Shown: piece by piece, positions 51,810 to 60,428 of the stretch
Layout of the letters: every line of letters begins with the position of its first letter
How positions within the stretch are numbered: position 1 is the first letter of the stretch
NCBI GenBank assembly: GCA_900752065.1
Contig: CAADTT010000078.1
Location: 79,943-143,942, forward strand
Length of the DNA: 64,000 nucleotides
Source: Lachnospiraceae bacterium
Lineage (GTDB): Bacteria > Bacillota > Clostridia > Lachnospirales > Lachnospiraceae
Direction: 5' to 3'
Notes under the pieces: generated by a model
Database searches by the model: none
What the model was told of the DNA's origin: nothing
The model's input: only the letters and a program-made list of their open reading frames with translations
Translations under genes and position numbers: made by a program

Positions 51810-52301
51810 CTACCGCTTCCTCTCATACCGTACAAACAGATACTCCAGATCAAAGTACGTCTGCTCCTCACTCTCGCCCGTAACTTCCCACTCCTCCATC
51901 GCATCCAGATCCGGGAAATAGGCATCCGCCTCATAAGCGTGGCTGATCTTCGTCACATGCGCTGTGTCACAGTAGGGAAGCAGCTCCCTGTACACACTGT
52001 CGCCTCCGATGACATAGACATCCTCACTGTTATACTTTTCAAGCTCCGCCAAAAGCTCCGGCACAGAGTGTACCATGACAGCGCCCTTCACCTTGTAGTC
52101 CCGGCTTCTTGTCAGAACGATATTTGTGCGGTTCTTCAGGGGAAGTCCGTTTGGAAAGCTCTCCAGCGTCTTTCTTCCCATGACCACCACTTTTCCCGTA
52201 GTGGTCTGACGGAAAAACTTCATGTCAGACGGGATACTCACCAGAAGCTTGTTATCCTTGCCGATGGCCCAGTTTTCATCTACTGCTACGATCAGATTCA
52301 T
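51810..52301 (-). CDS. folA: dihydrofolate reductase
   Basis: Reduces dihydrofolate to tetrahydrofolate (163 residues). NLIVAVDENWAIGKDNKLL (Met20-loop region), the catalytic acidic residue in IPSDMKFFRQTT near residue 28, VVMGRKTLESFPNGLPLKNR, and DVYVIGGDSVYREL. It lies 9 bases behind thyA, forming the classic thyA-folA pair that restores the folate oxidised by thymidylate synthase. Confidence 0.95.
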   Translation of the reverse strand: MNLIVAVDENWAIGKDNKLLVSIPSDMKFFRQTTTGKVVVMGRKTLESFPNGLPLKNRTNIVLTRSRDYKVKGAVMVHSVPELLAELEKYNSEDVYVIGGDSVYRELLPYCDTAHVTKISHAYEADAYFPDLDAMEEWEVTGESEEQTYFDLEYLFVRYERKR

Positions 52302-52310
52302 CTTGTCCTC

Positions 52311-53162
52311 CTAAACCGCTATGGGTATATTTTTTATCTGGGGACCTGTCACATAGTTTTCCACATGCAGGTCATCTACGGTAAACTGGTAAAAGTCTTT
52401 GATCTCCGGATTCAGCCATACCTTCGGCGCCGGGTAAGCTTCCCTGGAAATCAGTTCCTTCACCATGGGAATATGCCTGTCATAGATATGGGCGTCTGCG
52501 ATCACATGAAGAAGCTCTCCCGCCTCCATACCGCAGACCTGCGCCATCATCATCAAAAGCAGCGCATACTGGCACACGTTCCAGTTGTTTGCCGCCAGCA
52601 CATCCTGGGAGCGCTGATTCAGCACCATGTTCAGGGTCAGCCTGTCCTTTCCCTTCTCCTGTGTCACATTAAATGTCACACTGTAAGCACAGGGATACAG
52701 GTTCATCTCATGAAGATCCGCATGGACATAAATGTTCGTCATGATCCGCCGGCTGTAGGGATTCTTTTTCAGCTCAAAGATCACCCGGTCTACCTGATCC
52801 ATCATTCCTTCCTTATATTGATGCTTTACGCCAAGCTGATAGCCGTAGGCTTTTCCGATCGACCCGTCCTCATCCGCCCAGGAATCCCAGATATGGCTGT
52901 TTAAATCATGAATATTATTGGATTTCTTCTGCCAGATCCACAAAATTTCGTCAAAAGCGCTTTTCAGAGCCGTTTTTCTTAACGTGAGTGCCGGGAACTC
53001 CTTTCTCAGATCATAGCGGTTCACCACCCCGAAACGCTTGATGGTGTATGCCGATTCTCCCGTATCCTCCCAGACAGGACGAACCTTCTCACCCTCGGTG
53101 CTGACGCCGTTTTCAATGATATCCTTACACATGGAAATAAATATCCGGTCTGCATAGCTCAT
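52311..53162 (-). CDS. thyA: thymidylate synthase, ThyA of the phage phi3T/Bacillus ThyA type
   Basis: Makes dTMP from dUMP with methylene-tetrahydrofolate (283 residues). The catalytic cysteine sits in LYPCAYSVTF instead of the usual PPCHxxFQF. Together with ELLWIWQ-like FDEILWIWQKKSNNIHDLN and NPEIKDFYQFTVDDL this places it with the Bacillus ThyA/phi3T branch. I start at ATG 53162, after AGGAGG. Between thyA and the DHHW gene upstream (53163-53296) I see nothing clear. Confidence 0.93.
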   Translation of the reverse strand: MSYADRIFISMCKDIIENGVSTEGEKVRPVWEDTGESAYTIKRFGVVNRYDLRKEFPALTLRKTALKSAFDEILWIWQKKSNNIHDLNSHIWDSWADEDGSIGKAYGYQLGVKHQYKEGMMDQVDRVIFELKKNPYSRRIMTNIYVHADLHEMNLYPCAYSVTFNVTQEKGKDRLTLNMVLNQRSQDVLAANNWNVCQYALLLMMMAQVCGMEAGELLHVIADAHIYDRHIPMVKELISREAYPAPKVWLNPEIKDFYQFTVDDLHVENYVTGPQIKNIPIAV

Positions 53163-53296
53163 ATGTCTTAACCTCCTCTTCCTCATTCTTTCCGTTCAGC
53201 TCATGGCTGAACCGATACTACTCATCACATTCCCGAAGACTTTGCAGCAGATCTGTACTCCGCCCGATGCAAAATATGTATCGCCAACTGCATCCG

Positions 53297-54436
53297 TCAC
53301 TGCACCAGCCTTGCCACATTCGGATCCTCCGCAAAGCCCGAAGCGTTATACAGGAACAGGACATCCGTATAGTCCTTTTCCCCCATATAATCCCTCAGAC
53401 TCTCGTTAAAATACCTCAGATCCACAAAATCCACCTCTGAAAAATCATGGAAGGTAAAGGGCAAAAAGCAGTGTGCATAGGAATCCTTAATCACAAGAAG
53501 CCGCCTGCTGCTGTCATTTTCTATCGTCCCTTCCACTACAGGCTGATTGCCTCCGAAGAACAGGGTATATTTATCCTTCGTCTTCAGCGCATCCCAGTCA
53601 TACAGATCCGTCTTTGTCTCTTTCCGGTTATAAAGCAGAGAATATTTGGCCTCATCCTTCGGTTTAAAGATCTGAATCGAATCAAATCCCACATCGCCGC
53701 CGACCTTCGCCTCGATCGTCCCCTGAAAGCTCTCCGTCACCGTGTCGATCTCGTATTCTGAGAGAGGCAGAGGAGTAAGGCCGATCTCATCTGCCCAGGC
53801 TGCATAGACATAGTAAGCCGCCAGTGTCTTCCAGTGGTGATCGGTTTTGTAATACAGTTCCTCGTCCGTATGCTCCTTCAATACCGCCTCGCTGTCAAAC
53901 CAGACGTCTTCCGGCAGAGCCTCCGCTATTTTTCTCAGGTAACTGCTCTCATCATAAGGAGATGCAAAGGGCGGAAGCTTATCCTTCAGCATCTCCACCG
54001 CATTTGGAACCACGATCGCCTTTACATGCCCTTCCCCGAAGCTTTTCTTCGCCTCGCTCATAAAATCCGCCAGATACGAAATATTTCTTTCTGCCGTGTC
54101 GCTGGTAAAACTCCCCGTATGCTTTTCGATCAGATAGCCGTCCCGGGCAAAATAAATATCATTGCTCTCCTGTTTAAAAGCCGCCCGCTCCACCGCTGTC
54201 TTGACGCCAATCCACCCATCACGCCAGACAAACTGATCTGTGATATAGGATTCATAATCCTTCGCAAACTCTCCGCTGAAATAAGACTTGGGGGAAAGCC
54301 CTGGCATCTGCGCCAGCGTCCGGTTCTCCCGGTCAGAAAATTCCTTTGCGGGAGTCAGCAGGTTCGCGGCTGTCATCCCGAAGATCAACAGCAAAAATAA
54401 AATGATCACGCTTATATTTTGTCTCTTCTTTTTCAT
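53297..54436 (-). CDS. DHHW family (AlgX/AlgJ-like) membrane-anchored protein
   Basis: A 379-residue protein with one N-terminal membrane segment (about residues 8-28) and an extracytoplasmic SGNH-like acetyltransferase fold. The hallmark YYKTDHHWKTLAAYY is near residue 205; KEFSDRENRTLAQMPGLS near residue 35 and LLVIKDSYAHCFLPF near residue 320 match AlgX/AlgJ and DltD-like partners. With the MBOAT protein encoded 51 bases upstream it probably transfers acyl groups to a cell-surface polymer. I start at ATG 54436 (GGAG five bases before). Confidence 0.85.
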   Translation of the reverse strand: MKKKRQNISVIILFLLLIFGMTAANLLTPAKEFSDRENRTLAQMPGLSPKSYFSGEFAKDYESYITDQFVWRDGWIGVKTAVERAAFKQESNDIYFARDGYLIEKHTGSFTSDTAERNISYLADFMSEAKKSFGEGHVKAIVVPNAVEMLKDKLPPFASPYDESSYLRKIAEALPEDVWFDSEAVLKEHTDEELYYKTDHHWKTLAAYYVYAAWADEIGLTPLPLSEYEIDTVTESFQGTIEAKVGGDVGFDSIQIFKPKDEAKYSLLYNRKETKTDLYDWDALKTKDKYTLFFGGNQPVVEGTIENDSSRRLLVIKDSYAHCFLPFTFHDFSEVDFVDLRYFNESLRDYMGEKDYTDVLFLYNASGFAEDPNVARLVQ

Positions 54437-54487
54437 TCTGTCTCCATTCATCTCCAGCCTTCTAACTATGGCACCCATTCCATTCAT

Positions 54488-55912
54488 TTAAAATCTGAAA
54501 TATAAAAACGGGTTGTACGTCGCATCCACCAGATATGCCACGGAAATCACAAAAATCCCGGCACAGAAGGCACATTTCAATACGGTCTGCACCGCGCCGC
54601 CCTCCTGAAAGCGCGCCAGAAGCCTGTCCCCCCATCGTTTCGGCAGGGTCGTACTGCCCAGAAACAGAAGGATCAGCAGAACCGCATAATTATATAGAAG
54701 ATATACCGTCTCAGAATTGAAAAATCCTGCTCCGTTTCCGCCGAACATGGCTTTCAGCCAGGCTCCCGCCACGGAGAAATCCTCGCATTTGAAGATGACC
54801 CAGCCGATGACGACGATCAGCAGCGTATACAGATTCTGCAAAATTCCCGGAAGCTTCTTTACCCATTTTCCGATCACAAACTTCTCCAGGATCAGGAACA
54901 CGCCGTAATACACCCCCCACAGCACATAATTCCAGTGCGCGCCGTGCCAGATTCCCGTAAGCATCCACACGACAAAAATATTCCGGATCTGCTTCATGGC
55001 GCCGTTCCGGTTTCCTCCCAGCGGAATATACACATACTCCCTGAACCATGAACTGAGGGAAATATGCCAGCGCCGCCAGAACTCCGTAATGCTCTTTGCT
55101 ATGTATGGATGTTCAAAGTTTTCCAGAAAATGAAAACCGAACATTTTTCCCAGTCCGATGGCCATATCGGAATATCCCGAAAAATCAAAATAGATCTGAA
55201 AGGTGTAAGCAATCGCTGCCAGCCACGCCGTTGCCATCGGAAGGCTGTCCATAGGCATCTCCAGAATCGTGTCGCAGAGCACGCCGATATTATTCGCCAG
55301 GAGCACCTTCTTTCCTACCCCCGCCATAAACCGCTGTACACCGTAAGCAAAATCATCTGTATTTTCCCTGTCCTTCTGCATCATCTGTTCCGCGATCGTC
55401 TTATACTGCACGATCGGTCCCGCAATAAGCTGGGGAAACATAGATACATACGTTCCATAATTGATCCAGTTCTTCTGAACCTTCGTGGCTCCCCGGTATA
55501 CGTCAATCGTATAGGACATGGTCTGGAATGTAAAAAAAGAAATTCCGATGGGAAGCGGAATTCCCGGAAGCGGCAGGCTTGTTCCAAAAGCAGCATTTAC
55601 AGATCCTATCATAAAATCTGCATACTTAAAAAACGCCAGTACGCTTAAATTCACCACGATCGAAACCAGCAGGGCGGATTTTGCCTTTTTCCTGTCGCCC
55701 CGTTCTTTATACTTATCAATGAAGCGCCCTACCGTATAGTCCATCGTAATGGAAAACAGCATCAAAAATACGTACTTTGGCTCTCCCCAGGCATAAAAAA
55801 ACAGGCTGAACAGAAACAAAATCACGTTTCGGATTTTTCTCGGAGCTATAAAATAAAGAATCAGTACGACTGGAAGAAACCGGAACATAAATAGTAAACT
55901 GCTGAAAACCAT
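54488..55912 (-). CDS. MBOAT family O-acyltransferase (AlgI-like)
   Basis: A 474-residue polytopic membrane protein with about ten helices. The AlgI/DltB-type signatures are FFYAWGEPKYVFLM near residue 38, SITEFWRRWHISLSSWFREYVYIPLGG (read in two parts) near residue 280, and the catalytic histidine in GIWHGAHWNYVLWG near residue 322. It moves an acyl group across the membrane for an extracellular transferase. I start at ATG 55912, with GAGG five bases before. The frame runs 58 codons further, through repeat copy B, which is not coding. Confidence 0.93.
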   Translation of the reverse strand: MVFSSLLFMFRFLPVVLILYFIAPRKIRNVILFLFSLFFYAWGEPKYVFLMLFSITMDYTVGRFIDKYKERGDRKKAKSALLVSIVVNLSVLAFFKYADFMIGSVNAAFGTSLPLPGIPLPIGISFFTFQTMSYTIDVYRGATKVQKNWINYGTYVSMFPQLIAGPIVQYKTIAEQMMQKDRENTDDFAYGVQRFMAGVGKKVLLANNIGVLCDTILEMPMDSLPMATAWLAAIAYTFQIYFDFSGYSDMAIGLGKMFGFHFLENFEHPYIAKSITEFWRRWHISLSSWFREYVYIPLGGNRNGAMKQIRNIFVVWMLTGIWHGAHWNYVLWGVYYGVFLILEKFVIGKWVKKLPGILQNLYTLLIVVIGWVIFKCEDFSVAGAWLKAMFGGNGAGFFNSETVYLLYNYAVLLILLFLGSTTLPKRWGDRLLARFQEGGAVQTVLKCAFCAGIFVISVAYLVDATYNPFLYFRF

Positions 55913-55936
55913 ACTTACCTCACATCTGTCTTTTTC

Positions 55937-56129
55937 GTTATGCTTCACAGCCCCACCCCAATAAGCCACAGGCCATTCGCCTTCGGCGCATGACGCTGCT
56001 TCGCAGCTTCTGCCTGTGGCTATCGGGGCGGTTCCTGCTTCGCAGTCAGATTCACAATAGACATGCAGTCTCTTACGTGCAAGCACGACGAGCCTGCATG
56101 TCTATTGTGAATCGGCTGTGAAGCATAAC
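55937..56129. mobile_element. family 1 structured element, copy B (with 7-bp flanking repeat)
   Basis: A 193-nt element of the same design as 20067-20261. Outer stem: GTTATGCTTCACAGCC with its perfect complement at the right end. Second stem: around CCACCCC / GGGGCGG with an extended GCCACAGGC/GCCTGTGGC part. Third stem: 20 perfect pairs, capped by CTTACGTGCAAGCACGACG. CTTTTTC flanks it directly on both sides (55930-55936 and 56130-56136). It lies between the divergent MBOAT and SGNH genes, 25 bases from the MBOAT start. Confidence 0.85.
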
Positions 56130-56167
56130 CTTTTTCATTAAATTTTTTTTACGATTTGAAAAAACTA

Positions 56168-56195
56168 TTTACAATTACGGGGTTTATTATATAAT
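56168..56195 (+). promoter_or_regulatory. promoter of the SGNH-DUF4358 pair
   Basis: TTTACA, 16 bases, TATAAT, 46 bases before the ATG at 56242. Confidence 0.7.
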
Positions 56196-56241
56196 AGAGA
56201 AGAAGAAAAGACAAACTAATTTTTCAATCAGGGGAGAAAAT

Positions 56242-57204
56242 ATGCCACATCAGAAGAAACGGAAACGGCAGCAACCTGGCCGTTTTCTTAATATGCTTAT
56301 TTTGGTCTTTATTGTATTGATCGTATTTGAAGGGAAATTGCTGATCAATATTTTTCAGAAAGACAGCCTGAAATCACAGGTAGATTCTCAAATTCATGAA
56401 CTGCTGGCAGACAGCAAAACAAAAGAGCCCGAAACGAAGGTCTCCCCGGAAACGGAGGCTCCTGCTCCTATGACGGAACCCCAGACAGAGGCGGTTCCGG
56501 TCAGCGCAGCGATCGTGCCCAAGCAGAGCACATCTGTGGATGATACATATTTTGCTGACGCCGTTTTTATCGGCGACTCCCGCATGGAAGGATTCAGGAA
56601 CCAGTCAGGGATCACCCAGGGACAGTTTCTTACCGGTGTGGGAATGAATGTCAGCAACATTTTTACACAGCAGTACATCCATATGTACAATGAGCAGATT
56701 ACCGTTTATCAGGCATTGATCAATACCAACTATAAAAAGGTATACGTCATGCTTGGGACAAATGATCTGGGAGAGCCTGATTTTAATGAATTTAAGGAAA
56801 ACTACCGCACCTGTCTGAGAGAAATGAAAAAACTTCTTCCGGAAGGCGTCATCATGTATGTCATCAACGTGGCCTATGTAGAAGAAGCAAAGGTAGAAGA
56901 TCCTACCTATGTAAATAACCAAAATATTGACACGGTAAATGAAAAGATCCTGGAACTCTGTGAGGAAGAGGGCTACCATTATTTAAATGTAAATGAAGTC
57001 CTTTCTAACGGAAACCACTCTCTCATCGAGGGCGCCACCAGCGATGGAGTCCATATGTATGCAGACTACTGCAAGATCTGGCTGGATTACCTTCGAAACC
57101 ACTATGTTTCTGAAGAAGCTTCCTCTCAGACGGAACCATCCTCAGAGACAGAAACCTCAACGGAAACCGAAAGTTCTTCGGAAACTGCTCCGAGTGCTTT
57201 ATAA
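56242..57204 (+). CDS. membrane-anchored SGNH/GDSL hydrolase of the acylation cluster
   Basis: A 320-residue protein with an N-terminal membrane anchor (about residues 16-36), a Pro/Glu/Thr linker, and an SGNH domain. Nucleophile block AVFIGDSRMEGFRN near residue 110, VMLGTNDLGEPDF near residue 173, and catalytic Asp/His in TSDGVHMYADYCK near residue 270. The C-terminus is a Ser/Glu/Thr-rich tail without a wall-sorting signal. Probably edits or transfers acyl groups made available by the MBOAT protein encoded divergently. It resembles the protein at 13649. Confidence 0.85.
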   Translation: MPHQKKRKRQQPGRFLNMLILVFIVLIVFEGKLLINIFQKDSLKSQVDSQIHELLADSKTKEPETKVSPETEAPAPMTEPQTEAVPVSAAIVPKQSTSVDDTYFADAVFIGDSRMEGFRNQSGITQGQFLTGVGMNVSNIFTQQYIHMYNEQITVYQALINTNYKKVYVMLGTNDLGEPDFNEFKENYRTCLREMKKLLPEGVIMYVINVAYVEEAKVEDPTYVNNQNIDTVNEKILELCEEEGYHYLNVNEVLSNGNHSLIEGATSDGVHMYADYCKIWLDYLRNHYVSEEASSQTEPSSETETSTETESSSETAPSAL

Positions 57205-57233
57205 ATTCAATCTATAGGAAAAGGAGATTTTTT

Positions 57234-57710
57234 ATGAAAAAGTATTTATCTTTTGTCCTTGCATCCCTGATGCTCATTCTGTCACTCACCGCCTGCGGCG
57301 AAAAAGCCCCGAAGGAAGTGACCGCCAGTGCCGCTGACCTGGCAAAGCAGCTTACAGAAACTGTCAGTGACGGCACCCTCGCTGCTGATCCGGTAGTCTC
57401 TGACATCCTCGCCTCTACTTATTTTGTAGATATGGAACAGGTGGAGGAAAGCGCTGCTTACATGAGCACAGGAGCTACTGCTTCCGAAGTCGCTGTCATC
57501 AAGTGTACAGACAGCAGCTACGCTTCCGAAGTAGAAGACTTATTCAAATCCCGCGTAGAAAGCCAGTCCGAACTGTTTGCCAGCTACGCACCGGATGAAG
57601 TAAAGAAATTAGATGCTGCTGTCATCAAGGTTTCCGGAAATTACGTGGTTCTCTGCGTGACAGACGATACCTCCAAGGCAGAAAGCATTTTGGAAAAAGC
57701 GGGATTCTAA
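57234..57710 (+). CDS. DUF4358 lipoprotein
   Basis: A 158-residue lipoprotein whose signal ends in ILSLTACGEK (lipid-modified Cys near residue 21). The rest matches DUF4358: 'YFVDMEQVEESAAYMSTG', SEVAVIKCTDSSYASEVED and a C-terminal GNYVVLCVTDDTSKAESIL. Function unknown. The family often occurs with MBOAT, DHHW and SGNH genes in Clostridia, as here, so a role in surface-polymer acylation is inferred. It follows the SGNH gene by 29 bases. Confidence 0.85.
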   Translation: MKKYLSFVLASLMLILSLTACGEKAPKEVTASAADLAKQLTETVSDGTLAADPVVSDILASTYFVDMEQVEESAAYMSTGATASEVAVIKCTDSSYASEVEDLFKSRVESQSELFASYAPDEVKKLDAAVIKVSGNYVVLCVTDDTSKAESILEKAGF

Positions 57711-57733
57711 AGAAGCAAACATAGAAAAGTTTT

Positions 57734-57764
57734 GAGGCTGTGCCAAATGGCACAGCCTCTTTTT
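57734..57764 (+). terminator. terminator of the SGNH-DUF4358 pair
   Basis: GAGGCTGTGCC pairs perfectly with GGCACAGCCTC (4-nt loop), then TTTTT. Confidence 0.9.
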
Positions 57765-57791
57765 GAGTAACCCTTCGGCTCTCCCGAACAG

Positions 57792-58973
57792 TTATAAAAT
57801 TCCCCGCAAGCTTCTCTCCAGAATCCCGTTCATATACGCGATCGCCATCCCATAATTCGTGATCGGCACCCCCGCATCCCGGGCGCAGGCGATCCGATAC
57901 CGCATCTCCCTCGCATTCAGCATACACCCTCCACAATGGATGATCATTTTATAAGGAGACAAGTCCTCCGGGAACTCCACCCCGCTGGTGAAGGAAAACT
58001 CCGGCTCCACCCCCGTATATGCCCGAATCCATCGGGGCAGCTTTACCGTGCCGATGTCATCGCACTGACGGTGATGAGTACATCCCTCTGAAATCAGGAT
58101 CCTGTCCCCATCCTGAATCGTCTCCAAAGCTTTCACACCCTCTGCGTATGGCTTCAGTTCCCCCTTATAACGGGCAAATAAAATGGAGAAGGATGTAAGC
58201 GTGATATCTTCCGGCGTGTCTGCCGCCACCTGTTGAAATGCCTGGCTGTCCGTAATCACCATCCTTGGTTTTTTCCCCAGCTCTGCCAGCGTATTTTTTA
58301 ATTCATTTTCCCTTACCACAATAGAAACGGCATCCGCCTCCAGGATATCCCGGATGGTCTGCTGCTGGGGCAGGATCAGTCTTCCCTTTGGCGCCGCCTT
58401 GTCAATCGGCACCACCAGCACCACAAAATCCGACGGCTGCAGCAGGTCATCTACCAGCCGCCGCCCCTGATTTTCATCCGGCACCTGCCGGGCGATCATC
58501 TCTTTTAACTCCTGGATATTTTCTCTGGTAGTGCTGCTGACCGCAAGATAAGTTTCTCCCTCCGGCAGTACCGGCTTCGCCAGATCGCTTTTATTAAATA
58601 CTACAATCCACGGAATCTCTTTTGCCCGGATCCTGGCAAGAAGCTTCCTGTCAACTTCTGTCATTCCCTCTGTTCCATCCACCACCAGCACAGCGATGTC
58701 CGTCTTATTTAAAACCTGATAGCCTTTCTTCACCCGCAGGCTTCCAAGCTCCCCCTCATCATCAAGCCCCGGCGTGTCGATCATCACCACAGGGCCTAAA
58801 GGCAGCAGCTCCATCGCTTTGGATACCGGATCTGTCGTCGTTCCTCTCACCTCTGAGACAATTGCCAGATCCTGTCCGGTCAGCGCATTGATCAGACTGG
58901 ATTTTCCGGCATTCCTCTTCCCAAAAATCCCGATGTGTACCCGCTCCGATGACGGGGTACTGTTCATTCCCAT
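57792..58973 (-). CDS. hydF: [FeFe]-hydrogenase maturation GTPase HydF
   Basis: Scaffold GTPase that delivers the H-cluster 2Fe subcluster (393 residues). G1 loop GIFGKRNAGKSSLINALTG, G3 IDTPGLDDEGE, G4 VVFNKSDLAKP. The C-terminal cluster site has CTHHRQCDDIG and IIHCGGCMLNAREM. Last gene of the M50-hydG-hydF operon. The third maturase, HydE, and the hydrogenase itself are not in this window. Confidence 0.95.
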   Translation of the reverse strand: MGMNSTPSSERVHIGIFGKRNAGKSSLINALTGQDLAIVSEVRGTTTDPVSKAMELLPLGPVVMIDTPGLDDEGELGSLRVKKGYQVLNKTDIAVLVVDGTEGMTEVDRKLLARIRAKEIPWIVVFNKSDLAKPVLPEGETYLAVSSTTRENIQELKEMIARQVPDENQGRRLVDDLLQPSDFVVLVVPIDKAAPKGRLILPQQQTIRDILEADAVSIVVRENELKNTLAELGKKPRMVITDSQAFQQVAADTPEDITLTSFSILFARYKGELKPYAEGVKALETIQDGDRILISEGCTHHRQCDDIGTVKLPRWIRAYTGVEPEFSFTSGVEFPEDLSPYKMIIHCGGCMLNAREMRYRIACARDAGVPITNYGMAIAYMNGILERSLRGIL

Positions 58974-59009
58974 AAAAGTCTCCTCTCTGACCGCCCGGTC
59001 TTTTCTGCA

Positions 59010-60428
59010 TCAGAACCTAAAATCTCTCTGTCCCTCTGCAATCTCCTTTAAATGGCGCTTTGCAATCTCTCTTGTCTTCTCTCTCGGCACCTTCTCGATC
59101 TCCCTTGCGATCAGCTCCTCTCCGATCCTCTTCGTATCCTCAGAAGCATAATCCTCCAGATATTCCTTCAGGGTCATCAGCGCATTCGGATGGCAGCAGT
59201 TCTGGATCTGTCCGCTCTTGCACAAGCTCATAAAGCGGTCACCGGTACGGCCTTCCCTGTAGCATGCCGTACAGAAGCTTGGAATGTAGCCCAGCCTCAT
59301 CAGCCAGTTGACTACCTCGTCCAGCGTACGGGTATCGCTGACGTCAAACTGTGCAGAGTTTTCCTCCTCCGGCTCTTCCTCCACATAACCGCCCACGCTG
59401 GTTCTGGAACCGCCGCTGATCTGGGAAACGCCCAGATGAAGCACTCTCTCCCTGCATTTCTGGCTCTCTCTCGTAGAGACGATCATACCCGTATAGGGGA
59501 CGGCGATCCGGATACAGGCCACCAGCTTGGCAAAGGTGTCATCATCAATTCCATTGTCAAAGGAATCTGCATCGATATCGTCCGCATGGCGGATTCTCGG
59601 CACGCTGATAGTATGAGGACCCACGCCGTGAACGGCCTCCAGATGCTCTGCGTGCATCAGAAGCCCTACAAATTCATAACGGTACAGCTCCAGCCCGAAA
59701 AGCACGCCGATTCCCACATCATCAATGCCTCCCTCCATCGCTCTGTCCATCGCTTCCGTGTGATACGCATAATTATGCTTCGGACCCGTGGGGTGCAGCT
59801 TTTCATAGCTCTCCTTGTGATAAGTTTCCTGAAACAGAATATAGGTTCCGATGCCCGCTTCCTTTAATTTTCTGTAGTTTTCCACGGTGGTCGCCGCAAT
59901 ATTTACATTGACCCGGCGGATGGCGCCGTTTTTATGTTTGATACTGTAAATGGTCTTGATGCTCTCCAGCACATACTCAATGGGATTGTTCACCGGATCT
60001 TCCCCTGTCTCCAGAGCCAGCCGTTTATGTCCCATATCCTGAAGGGCAATCACTTCTCTTCGAATCTCTTCCTGGGTTAGCTTCTTTCTGGCGATATGCT
60101 TATTCTTCGCATGGTAAGGACAGTAGACACAGCCGTTCACACAGTAGTTCGACAGGTACAGCGGTGCAAACATCACAATCCTGTTTCCATAGAAATCTTT
60201 TTTGATCTGTTCAGCCAGTCCATAGATTTCCTGATTCTTCTCTTCGATGTCACAGTCCAGAAGCACCGCCGCTTCACGGTACGTCAGTCCCTTTCTTTCC
60301 CTGGCTTTCTCCAGGATCTGATCGATCAGCTCTGCATTATGCTTATTTCTGTCCGCATATTCCAGAACATCCAGAATCTCCTGATGATCGATAAACTCTT
60401 CCGCTTTCATTGATTTTGCGTTATACAT
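59010..60428 (-). CDS. hydG: [FeFe]-hydrogenase radical SAM maturase HydG
   Basis: Tyrosine lyase that provides CO and CN ligands for the H-cluster (472 residues). The SAM cluster motif NYCVNGCVYCPYHAKN is near residue 95, with the second cluster near the C-terminus in FCTACYREGRTGDRFMSLCK. The ThiH-like core and PHTISVPRIRHADDID are typical. ATG 60428 is preceded by GGGAGG and overlaps the M50 gene by 22 bases. Confidence 0.95.
   Translation of the reverse strand: MYNAKSMKAEEFIDHQEILDVLEYADRNKHNAELIDQILEKARERKGLTYREAAVLLDCDIEEKNQEIYGLAEQIKKDFYGNRIVMFAPLYLSNYCVNGCVYCPYHAKNKHIARKKLTQEEIRREVIALQDMGHKRLALETGEDPVNNPIEYVLESIKTIYSIKHKNGAIRRVNVNIAATTVENYRKLKEAGIGTYILFQETYHKESYEKLHPTGPKHNYAYHTEAMDRAMEGGIDDVGIGVLFGLELYRYEFVGLLMHAEHLEAVHGVGPHTISVPRIRHADDIDADSFDNGIDDDTFAKLVACIRIAVPYTGMIVSTRESQKCRERVLHLGVSQISGGSRTSVGGYVEEEPEEENSAQFDVSDTRTLDEVVNWLMRLGYIPSFCTACYREGRTGDRFMSLCKSGQIQNCCHPNALMTLKEYLEDYASEDTKRIGEELIAREIEKVPREKTREIAKRHLKEIAEGQRDFRF

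Noticed and set aside
55913..56086. N-terminal 58-codon extension of the MBOAT gene
   Set aside because: It is read through family 1 copy B; the ATG at 55912 has a ribosome site and starts the first membrane helix.
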